From positions 1-49,043 of the forward strand of contig NZ_CAJTQC010000023.1 of NCBI RefSeq assembly GCF_910578445.1: a stretch of DNA of 49,043 bases, given 5' to 3'. Source of the DNA: an uncultured Duncaniella sp. (lineage in GTDB: Bacteria > Bacteroidota > Bacteroidia > Bacteroidales > Muribaculaceae). A model generated the notes under the pieces. It made no database searches and was not told the DNA's origin. It worked only from the letters and a program-made list of their open reading frames with translations. Shown piece by piece: positions 33,918 to 41,950 of the stretch. The position numbers and the translations under genes were made by a program. Each line of letters begins with the position of its first letter. The first letter of the stretch is position 1.

Positions 33918-36900
33918 ATGCAAATGTCAACACCAAAACAACAAGGACTCTACGATCCCCGTTTCGAGCATGACGCTTGTGGCGTCGGACTCCTCGTCAA
34001 TGTGCGCGGAATCAAGTCTCATCATCTTGTGGAAAAAGGATTGCAAGTGCTGGAGCACATGGTCCACCGTGGAGCAGAGGGCGCTGATCCGAAGACCGGC
34101 GACGGTGCTGGAATCATGGTTCAGATTCCTCATGAATTCATTTTGCTGCAAGGAATTCCTGTTCCCGAAAAAGGACGCTACGGAACAGGACTCGTATTCT
34201 TTCCGCACAATGACGACACTATCCAGATTATACTCGGCATAATCGAGCGCGAGGCTATCGAACTTGGCCTGAAACTGATTGCCGTCCGCGATGTGCCTGT
34301 CAACAACGAGCAGCTCGGTTCGGTGGCACGGGCGGCAGAACCTGTCATAAAGCAGATTTTTGTTTCGGATGAAGAGACCGATGAACCTGTCGAAGTCCGT
34401 CTGTATCTTCTGCGCAAGGCAGTGGAGAAGAAAGTGCGTTCGCTCTCGCTTGATGGTAAGGATGATTTTTATATCGTCTCACTGTCATCGCGTGTCATCA
34501 TCTACAAGGGAATGTTGTCGAGCCTTCAGCTCCGTTACTATTTCCCCGATCTTATGAATCCGCGTTTCACCACTGCGATGGCTCTTGTGCACTCGCGTTT
34601 CAGCACCAATACGTTCCCGACATGGTCACTTGCGCAGCCGTTCAGGATTCTCGGACACAATGGCGAAATCAACACCATACAGGGCAACCGTCTCTGGATG
34701 AAAGCGCGTGAATGTATGCTTAAGCCGCTTGCATTCGGTGACCGCGACATGACACCTATCGTGCAGCCTGGCATGAGCGATTCGGCTTCACTTGACAATG
34801 TGCTTGAATTCTTTGTCATGTCGGGCATGAGCCTTCCGCGTGCCCTCTCGATGCTTATTCCTGAATCATTCAATGATAAGAATCCGATTTCGCCGGAATT
34901 GAAGGCTTTCTATGAGTATAATTCAATCCTGATGGAAGCATGGGACGGCCCTGCGGCCCTGCTGTTCAGCGACGGTCGCTATGCCGGCGGTATGCTTGAC
35001 CGTAACGGTCTGCGCCCCGCACGCTATCTCATCACAAATAACGACACTGTTGTGCTTGCTTCTGAAATGGGTGTGCTTCCGTTTGATGCTTCTGAGGTTA
35101 AGGAGAAGGGCCGTCTGCGTCCGGGCAAGATGATGATGGTAGATATGGAGGAAGGTAAAATTTATCAGGATGCTGAATTGAAAGAGGCTCTTGCCAATGA
35201 ATTCCCTTACCGCGACTGGCTGTCGCGCAACCGTATAAGCCTTGACAGCATCAGCAGCGGACGCAAGGTCGAAAATACCGTTGGTGATTTCCGCCGCTTG
35301 CTTCATACATTTCTCTACAATCGTGAAGAAGTGGAGAAAATCATCACACCTATGCTTACTGACGGGAAAGAGCCTGTCAATTCAATGGGCAAGGATACAC
35401 CTATAGCTGTTCTTTCGGAAGGACCTCAGTTGTTGTTCAACTATTTCCGTCAGCATTTCGCACAGGTGACCAACCCTGCTATCGATCCGCTGCGTGAGGA
35501 GTTGGTCATGAGCCTTGACAGTTATATTGGGGCTGTCAAGCTCAATCTGCTTGACCCGTCACCGGAGCTTTGCAAAATGGTGTTGCTTAAACGCCCCATA
35601 ATCACCAACAGAGAGCTTGATCTTCTCTGCAATCTGCGTTACAAAGGGTTCAATACGCGCAAGCTGTCGATGACATTTCCGGCATCGGAAGGACATGAAG
35701 GGCTCGTTAAAGCCGTCGAGCGCTTGTGTCGTGAGGCTGAACAGGCTGTCGACGAGGGATGTAACTATGTGGTTTTGTCCGACAGGGAAGTAAATGCTGA
35801 CAATGCGCCTGTCCCATCGCTGCTTGCCACTGCCGCCGTCCATCATCATCTGATTGACTGCAAGAAGCGCACGCAGACAGCGCTCGTCATAGAGACCGCC
35901 GATGCGCGCGAGGTGATGCACTTCGCTCTTCTCAGCGGATATGGAGCGAGTGCGATAAATCCATATCTTGCGTTTGCTGTAATAGATAATCTGGTTAAAC
36001 GTCATGACATACAGCTCGATTTCGATACCGCATCCAAAAACTATATCAAGGCAATTGACAAAGGGCTGCTTAAGGTCATGTCGAAAATGGGCATCTCGAC
36101 CATTACAAGCTACAAGGGCGCACAGCTTTTTGAGGCTATCGGCCTTTCCGAATCCGTGTGCAGTGAATATTTCGGACATACGGTGAGCAAAATCGGAGGA
36201 GTCGATATCAAGCAGCTTGCTGCCGGTATCACCGGTCCTCACGCCGAAGCGTTCGACGAGGATTTTGATACGGAATCTCCGCTGCCGTTCATCGGGCAGT
36301 ATTCATTCCGAAAAGACGGTGAGTCGCATGCTTGGAATCCTGAAACGATAGCTACGCTACAGCTTGCCACACGTCTTGGCAGCTATAAGAAGTTCAAGGA
36401 ATACACATCGCTTGTCGATAATAAGCCGAAGCCTATATTCATCCGCGATTTTCTCGATTTCCGCAAAGGCGAACCGATTCCGGTCGATGAGGTCGAGCCT
36501 GAAGAAGCTATAATGAAGCGCTTTGTCACCGGCGCTATGTCATTTGGATCGATAAGCAGGGAAGCCCATGAGGCTCTCGGCATAGCGATGAACGCCATAG
36601 GAGCGCGAAGCAATACGGGAGAGGGCGGTGAAGATCCCGAGCGGTTTACCCCCCGTCCCGACGGTTCGTCGGCCAGATCTGCAATCAAACAGGTGGCATC
36701 GGGCCGTTTCGGAGTGACGACCGAGTATCTTGTCAACGCTGATGAAATTCAGATTAAGGTCGCGCAGGGTGCGAAGCCGGGTGAAGGTGGCCAGCTGCCC
36801 GGATTCAAGGTCGACAAGATTATTGCGAAAACGCGCCATTCCATTCCCGGTATTTCGCTTATTTCGCCACCTCCACATCATGACATCTATTCAATCGAAG

Positions 36901-38426
36901 ACCTTGCACAGCTCATATTCGATCTTAAAAATGTCAATCCGTCGGCCAATGTGAGCGTGAAACTCGTCGCGGAAAGTGGTGTCGGCACGATTGCCGCCGG
37001 TGTTGCAAAAGCAAAGAGCGATCTGATAACAATCAGCGGCAGTGATGGCGGTACAGGCGCATCGCCCGCGAGTTCGATACGTTATGCCGGCGTACCGGTG
37101 GAAATCGGGCTTGCCGAGACCCAGCAGACGCTCGTCATCAACAATCTTCGCGGTCAGGTGAAACTTCAGGCCGACGGTCAGCTCAAGAGTGCGCGCGACG
37201 TGATTATAATGGCGATGCTCGGTGCGGAGGAATATGGTTTTGCTACGAGCGCTCTGATAGTCCTCGGATGTGTCATGATGCGTAAATGCCATAAGAACAC
37301 CTGCCCTGTCGGTGTCGCGACACAGAATGAGGAATTGCGCAGGCGTTTCACCGGCCGTTCGGAATATGTTGTCAATTTCTTCCGCTTCCTTGCCCGTGAA
37401 ATCAGGGAGACACTTGCCGGGATGGGAGTGAGAAGGCTTGATGATATCATAGGTCGTGCCGACTTGCTGTTTGTGCGTGAGGAGCTGGAAGGACAGAAGA
37501 CATCAGGCCTTGATTTCTCCCGCCTGCTGCATGTCCCGGCCGAAGCTGCTACGAACGCGATAATAAATGTCATCCGACAGAAACACGATATTGACCATGT
37601 GCTTGACAGGGAGATTATCAGCCGTGCATATCCGGCCTTAGAGTCGTGCATGCCTGTCGAACTTGAATTCCCTATCTGTAACACAGACCGTTCGGTCGGA
37701 GCGATGCTTTCCGGCGTGATAGCGAAGAAGTTTGGTGACGCCGGACTTCCGGATAATACAATCAACTGTACATTCAAGGGGGCGGCCGGTCAAAGTTTCG
37801 GTGCATTCCTCGCTCACGGCATCAGTTTCCGTCTCGAAGGAGATGCCAACGACTACGTAGGTAAAGGTCTGTCGGGCGGTAAGATTGTGATTGTTCCGCC
37901 TGCCGGATCGAAATTCGCACCGGAATCCAACATTATCGCCGGAAACACTATTCTCTATGGCGCTACTTCAGGAGAAGTTTATATCAACGGTCGCGTCGGC
38001 GAGCGCTTCTGTGTCCGCAATTCCGGTGCTACTGCTGTGGTCGAAGGGGTAGGAGACCATTGCTGTGAATACATGACAGGCGGTCGCACGGTGGTGCTTG
38101 GGACAACCGGACGTAACTTTGCCGCAGGAATGAGCGGAGGTATAGCCTATGTCTGGAATCCTGACGGAAATTTCGATTATTTCTGCAATATGGAGATGGT
38201 CGAACTTTCACTGATTGAGGAAATGGCTGACAACCGTGAGCTCTATCGGCTTATAGGAAATCATTTCAGATATACCCACAGTCCGCTCGCAGGCGCTATG
38301 CTTGATGATTGGGACAATTATGTGGGACAGTTCATAAAGATTATCCCGATTGAATACAAGAAGGTGCTTCACGATGAGAAAGTCGCTAATCTTGAGCGCC
38401 GTATCGCCTCAATGCAGGTCGACTGA
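33918..38426 (+). CDS. gltB: glutamate synthase large subunit
   Basis: A 1502-residue alpha subunit of NADPH-type glutamate synthase, making glutamate from glutamine and 2-oxoglutarate. A 20-residue propeptide ends before Cys21 (ACGVGLL), the glutaminase nucleophile. The glutaminase domain runs to about 400 (LAQPFRILGHNGEINT); a central domain follows. The FMN-binding synthase domain shows ISLISPPPHHDIYSIEDL and ISGSDGGTGASPASS. Cysteines C1118, C1124 and C1129 in CVMMRKCHKNTCPVG bind the 3Fe-4S cluster. The C-terminal beta-helix is GXXGG-rich (LSGGKIVIVPP, MTGGRTVVLG). It is 44 bases after amt and 37 before gltD. Confidence 0.97.
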   Translation: MQMSTPKQQGLYDPRFEHDACGVGLLVNVRGIKSHHLVEKGLQVLEHMVHRGAEGADPKTGDGAGIMVQIPHEFILLQGIPVPEKGRYGTGLVFFPHNDDTIQIILGIIEREAIELGLKLIAVRDVPVNNEQLGSVARAAEPVIKQIFVSDEETDEPVEVRLYLLRKAVEKKVRSLSLDGKDDFYIVSLSSRVIIYKGMLSSLQLRYYFPDLMNPRFTTAMALVHSRFSTNTFPTWSLAQPFRILGHNGEINTIQGNRLWMKARECMLKPLAFGDRDMTPIVQPGMSDSASLDNVLEFFVMSGMSLPRALSMLIPESFNDKNPISPELKAFYEYNSILMEAWDGPAALLFSDGRYAGGMLDRNGLRPARYLITNNDTVVLASEMGVLPFDASEVKEKGRLRPGKMMMVDMEEGKIYQDAELKEALANEFPYRDWLSRNRISLDSISSGRKVENTVGDFRRLLHTFLYNREEVEKIITPMLTDGKEPVNSMGKDTPIAVLSEGPQLLFNYFRQHFAQVTNPAIDPLREELVMSLDSYIGAVKLNLLDPSPELCKMVLLKRPIITNRELDLLCNLRYKGFNTRKLSMTFPASEGHEGLVKAVERLCREAEQAVDEGCNYVVLSDREVNADNAPVPSLLATAAVHHHLIDCKKRTQTALVIETADAREVMHFALLSGYGASAINPYLAFAVIDNLVKRHDIQLDFDTASKNYIKAIDKGLLKVMSKMGISTITSYKGAQLFEAIGLSESVCSEYFGHTVSKIGGVDIKQLAAGITGPHAEAFDEDFDTESPLPFIGQYSFRKDGESHAWNPETIATLQLATRLGSYKKFKEYTSLVDNKPKPIFIRDFLDFRKGEPIPVDEVEPEEAIMKRFVTGAMSFGSISREAHEALGIAMNAIGARSNTGEGGEDPERFTPRPDGSSARSAIKQVASGRFGVTTEYLVNADEIQIKVAQGAKPGEGGQLPGFKVDKIIAKTRHSIPGISLISPPPHHDIYSIEDLAQLIFDLKNVNPSANVSVKLVAESGVGTIAAGVAKAKSDLITISGSDGGTGASPASSIRYAGVPVEIGLAETQQTLVINNLRGQVKLQADGQLKSARDVIIMAMLGAEEYGFATSALIVLGCVMMRKCHKNTCPVGVATQNEELRRRFTGRSEYVVNFFRFLAREIRETLAGMGVRRLDDIIGRADLLFVREELEGQKTSGLDFSRLLHVPAEAATNAIINVIRQKHDIDHVLDREIISRAYPALESCMPVELEFPICNTDRSVGAMLSGVIAKKFGDAGLPDNTINCTFKGAAGQSFGAFLAHGISFRLEGDANDYVGKGLSGGKIVIVPPAGSKFAPESNIIAGNTILYGATSGEVYINGRVGERFCVRNSGATAVVEGVGDHCCEYMTGGRTVVLGTTGRNFAAGMSGGIAYVWNPDGNFDYFCNMEMVELSLIEEMADNRELYRLIGNHFRYTHSPLAGAMLDDWDNYVGQFIKIIPIEYKKVLHDEKVANLERRIASMQVD

Positions 38427-38463
38427 CATGGTTTATTAGTAATTACGCTTTAAAATTTATGAC

Positions 38464-39900
38464 ATGGGAAATCCCACAGCATTTTTAAATATACCGCGCA
38501 AGGAAGCGGGCTACCGTCCGATTCATGACCGCGTGAATGATTATGGTGAGGTCGAACAGACTCTCAACACCGAGGACCGCCGGTTGCAGGCGTCGCGCTG
38601 CATGGAATGCGGTGTGCCTTTTTGCCATTGGAGTTGTCCGCTTGGTAACCGTCAGCCAGAATGGCAGGACTATCTTTACAGAAATGACATCAAGGGCGCA
38701 TATCAGCTTCTGACCATGACTGACGACTTCCCTGAATTTACGGGGCGAGTCTGTCCGGCTCTCTGTGAGAAAGGCTGTGTGCTCAACAAGCAGCACGAGC
38801 CTGTGACGATACGCGAAAATGAGGCAGCAATAGTCGAACGTGCATTCAGCGAGGGCTATGTGACCGCCTGTCCTCCGAAAAGGCGGACGAAGTTCCGTAT
38901 AGCCGTTGTTGGTTCAGGGCCTGCCGGTCTGGCATGTGCCAATCAGCTTAACCGTCGCGGCCATAATGTGACCGTGTTTGAGAAAAATGAAGCTGCCGGA
39001 GGGTTGCTGCGTTTCGGCATCCCTGATTTCAAGCTTAATAAAAGTGTGATTGACCGCCGCCTTGATTTGTTGAAGGCAGAAGGCATCGAGTTTAAGTGTG
39101 GTGTCCGTGTCGGGACTGATATAAGTATTGACGAACTTCTCAAAGATTTCGATGCGGTTTGTCTGGCTATGGGTGCGGAAGTGCCACGCGATCTGAAGGT
39201 TGATGGCCGCAATCTGAAAGGCGTGCATTTTGCTCTCGAACTTCTTCAGCAACAGAACCGTGTGAATGCAGGAGCGGAAGTCAGTCGCGAACAGCGTATT
39301 TCGGCCAAGAAAAAGAATGTGCTTGTGATCGGAGGCGGTGACACCGGCAGCGACTGTGTCGGGACAGCTCACCGTCAGGGCGCTCTATCGGTCACTCAGA
39401 TTGAGATTATGCCAAAGCCGCCGGTAGGGGAGAATCCCGATACGCCGTGGCCCTATTGGCCTGTTGTCCTCAAGACTTCGAGCAGTCATCTTGAAGGGTG
39501 TGACCGGCGGTGGCTACTTGACACCCGACGTTTCATCCCGGATTCCGACGGCCGTGTCAAGGAGGTGGAGGTCGAGGCCGTGGAGTGGGTGAAAGATCCG
39601 GAAACAGGCCGGATGAATCTCGTACACACCGGCAAGACTGAAACAATCAAAGCCGATCTCGTGCTACTTGCCATGGGTTTCACCAACCCTGTGCCGGAAG
39701 GAGTGATTGATACCCTCGGTCTTGAAAAAGATTCGCGAGGCAATGTCAAGGTCAATGACGACGGGCAGTCGAGCAATCCGAAAGTATTTGCGGCAGGCGA
39801 CGTGTCGACCGGTGCTTCACTCGTTGTGCGGTGTATTGCTTCCGGGCGTAAGGCTGCGCAGGGCATCCATAAGTTTCTGATGAACCAACAGGAAGAATAA
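38464..39900 (+). CDS. gltD: glutamate synthase small subunit
   Basis: A 478-residue beta subunit that passes electrons from NAD(P)H to GltB. The N-terminal Fe-S part has RCMECGVPFCHWSCPLGN (Cys46, 49, 54, 58) and CPALCEKGCVLN. It is followed by an FAD Rossmann motif (VVGSGPAGLACANQL) and an NADPH site (VIGGGDTGSDCVGTAHRQGA). The C-terminal FAD motif is FAAGDVSTGASLVVRCI. It ends the amt-gltBD operon, which is closed by a hairpin at 39925-39967. Length and motif order are standard for the family. Confidence 0.97.
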   Translation: MGNPTAFLNIPRKEAGYRPIHDRVNDYGEVEQTLNTEDRRLQASRCMECGVPFCHWSCPLGNRQPEWQDYLYRNDIKGAYQLLTMTDDFPEFTGRVCPALCEKGCVLNKQHEPVTIRENEAAIVERAFSEGYVTACPPKRRTKFRIAVVGSGPAGLACANQLNRRGHNVTVFEKNEAAGGLLRFGIPDFKLNKSVIDRRLDLLKAEGIEFKCGVRVGTDISIDELLKDFDAVCLAMGAEVPRDLKVDGRNLKGVHFALELLQQQNRVNAGAEVSREQRISAKKKNVLVIGGGDTGSDCVGTAHRQGALSVTQIEIMPKPPVGENPDTPWPYWPVVLKTSSSHLEGCDRRWLLDTRRFIPDSDGRVKEVEVEAVEWVKDPETGRMNLVHTGKTETIKADLVLLAMGFTNPVPEGVIDTLGLEKDSRGNVKVNDDGQSSNPKVFAAGDVSTGASLVVRCIASGRKAAQGIHKFLMNQQEE

Positions 39901-39924
39901 CCACAATTCGCATATAAAAACGAT

Positions 39925-39967
39925 GAAACCTCGCCGGGCATGTAATTTTTATGCCTGACGAGGTTTC
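39925..39967. terminator. terminator between gltD and ispF
   Basis: Arms GAAACCTCG (39925-39933) and CGAGGTTTC (39959-39967) are extended inward by a further seven pairs, GGGCAT-type, around a T-rich 9-base loop. TGATTTATGCCTTTT follows. It is 25 bases after gltD and lies downstream of the converging ispF. Confidence 0.7.
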
Positions 39968-40046
39968 TGATTTATGCCTTTTGCTCACGGGAAAGTAGAG
40001 TCCGTGACAAAATTTCGATATGCCGTATGAAATGTAATTACGTTTT

Positions 40047-40529
40047 TTAGTGTCGCGGGTCGGATAGCGTTGCCACGGCCATTGCGGAAATTCCTTCTCC
40101 ACGGCCTTCAAAACCAAGCCGTTCGGTCGTCGTGGCCTTGACCGATACGCAGTCGGCGGATATACCGAGGTCGTCGGCTACGTTCTGAATCATAGCCGGA
40201 ATGAAATCAAGCAGTTTCGGACGCTGGGCGACAATGGTAATATCCACATTGTTTATCGTGAAATTTTTTTCTGTAATCAGTTCCACGACACGGCGCAGTA
40301 GCACACGCGAGTCTGCACCTTTATATTCAGCTGCTGTGTCAGGGAAATGGTAACCGATATCGCGCATCGCTGCCGCTCCAAGCAGAGCGTCGGAAAGTGC
40401 ATGGAGGGCGACATCAGCATCGCTGTGTCCGAGAAGTCCTTTTTCATAAGGGATATCGATTCCGCAGAGTATCAGCCGTCGGTCTTCGACGAGGCGATGG
40501 ACATCGTATCCCAATCCGGTTCGTATCAT
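40047..40529 (-). CDS. ispF: 2-C-methyl-D-erythritol 2,4-cyclodiphosphate synthase
   Basis: 160 residues, the usual length; it forms MEcPP in the MEP isoprenoid pathway. It has the zinc ligands Asp9 and His11 in GLGYDVHRL, GLLGHSDADVALHALSDALLGA, the hydrophobic FPDTAAEYKGADS, and KATTTERLGFEGRGEGI. It lies 41 bases after porV on the same strand and is probably cotranscribed with it; no other MEP gene is in the window. Confidence 0.96.
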   Translation of the reverse strand: MIRTGLGYDVHRLVEDRRLILCGIDIPYEKGLLGHSDADVALHALSDALLGAAAMRDIGYHFPDTAAEYKGADSRVLLRRVVELITEKNFTINNVDITIVAQRPKLLDFIPAMIQNVADDLGISADCVSVKATTTERLGFEGRGEGISAMAVATLSDPRH

Positions 40530-40570
40530 TATTAATTATAGAATGAGATGTAGAATTATCAGGGGATGAA

Positions 40571-41764
40571 TTAACGCTTGCCGAAAATCTCTTTCAGTCC
40601 GTCCATGTCGAAAGTCAGAGTGAAACGGAGGGTCTGGTCGAGTGGCGAATTCTGCGCGGTAGCCACCATGTAGCTTGCATCCAAGCGCAGGACGTTGAGG
40701 GCAAATCCGGCTCCGAGTGCGAAATACTGCAAATTTCCTTTGGTAGGATTCTGATAGAAGTAACCGCCACGGAGGAAGAACTGGTCATTGTAGTTGTATT
40801 CCGCTCCGAGTGACCATGAAATTTCGCGCAGTTCTTCTTTCATTCCGCCGGGTGCGTCGGAAAAAGATTTGAAAATACCGGTTATCGACGACATGTTCTG
40901 CCAGTCTTCTTCGGCTTTCACATAATCAATCTCTCCGTCAGTGTCGTCCGCATAGTCTTCTCTGCGCGGTTTGGTCGGGACAAGGAGTTTGTTGAGGTCG
41001 AGATTGAGCGACAGGTTATGGTAGTCGGCGAGCGGGAATGTGAACGATGTGCCAAGACGGAGGTTCGTGGGCAGAAATGCCGGGTTGTCGCCGTGATTAT
41101 AGTTGACTTTCGAGCCTATGTTTGAAATATCAAAGCCCCATGACCACTGGCACTCATTGCGTCCGATGATAGGATAAGTGGTGTAGTAGCCAGAGATGTC
41201 GGCCGAGAATGCAGATGCGCCTGTCGATGAGTCGTCGGCATAGCTCTCGCTGAAGCTCAGGTCGGAGTATATGTAACGGAACACTATACCCATTGAAAAT
41301 TTATCAGACAACTTGCGCGAATAGCCGATGTCAAAGCTCATTTCGTATGGATTGATGGATTGTATGCCCATTCCTCCGTTTTCATCCGTCACTTCACCGA
41401 GTGAGAAATAACGCAGCGATGCTGACACAGCCTGATTGTCTTCAGCTCCGATTTTCCAGTATCCTGCGACGTTGGCGAGAAAGATGTCGTTGACAAGTTT
41501 TCGAAGCCAAGGAGTATAGCTGAGCGAAACCGCACCGCGTGAATATGCAAACGCGTATTTCGACGGATTCCAATACTGGCTGTTTGCATCTGGATCAGTC
41601 GCAGCGCCGAGGTCGCCCATTGACGCTCCGCGTGCGTCGGGGGCGATACCGAGCGAATTGACACCGGTCTGCACCGGATTAAATTCATTTTTCTGAGAGT
41701 AGGCGGCAAACGACCCGAAAATCGCGATGCCTGACGCAGCTACTATATGTCTGAGTGAAATCAT
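40571..41764 (-). CDS. porV: type IX secretion system outer-membrane protein PorV
   Basis: 397 residues. It has a signal peptide (MISLRHIVAASGIAIFG, then AAYSQ). The mature start FNPVQTGVNSLGIAPDARGA continues with SMGDLGAATDPDANSQYWNP, the PorV/LptO signature. A FadL-like beta-barrel made of alternating aromatic strands follows, ending with a Phe/Asp-rich strand. PorV shuttles T9SS cargo from the SprA channel to the PorU sortase/attachment complex. The ATG at 41764 is preferred over a TTG at 41770. No porU is adjacent. Call certainty is high, although general PorV-like barrel paralogues exist. Confidence 0.87.
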   Translation of the reverse strand: MISLRHIVAASGIAIFGSFAAYSQKNEFNPVQTGVNSLGIAPDARGASMGDLGAATDPDANSQYWNPSKYAFAYSRGAVSLSYTPWLRKLVNDIFLANVAGYWKIGAEDNQAVSASLRYFSLGEVTDENGGMGIQSINPYEMSFDIGYSRKLSDKFSMGIVFRYIYSDLSFSESYADDSSTGASAFSADISGYYTTYPIIGRNECQWSWGFDISNIGSKVNYNHGDNPAFLPTNLRLGTSFTFPLADYHNLSLNLDLNKLLVPTKPRREDYADDTDGEIDYVKAEEDWQNMSSITGIFKSFSDAPGGMKEELREISWSLGAEYNYNDQFFLRGGYFYQNPTKGNLQYFALGAGFALNVLRLDASYMVATAQNSPLDQTLRFTLTFDMDGLKEIFGKR

Positions 41765-41915
41765 GGACAAAATTGAGTTGAATAGGTGTAATCGTTCATT
41801 CTTATAACTTGAATTTTCAATCTTTATTGCACCGTGGAGCCAGAAATTACACCATATAGCCTGCGATGATGAAAAATCATTATTTTTAGGTATTTCCTAC
41901 AATATAAATAATATG

Positions 41916-41923
41916 TAAGTTTG
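41916..41923 (+). promoter_or_regulatory. -7 box of feoAB promoter
   Basis: TAAGTTTG (41916-41923) sits 28 bases before the feoAB start. The -33 region holds only a T-run without a G. The upstream gap to divergent porV (41765-41950) shows no other gene. I do not see a Fur box. Confidence 0.45.
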
Positions 41924-41950
41924 TGGCCAAATAACGCATATCAGATTATT

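Noticed and set aside
35559..36242. 227-codon minus-strand frame within gltB
   Set aside because: Antisense shadow of a certain gene, no motifs or start signals.
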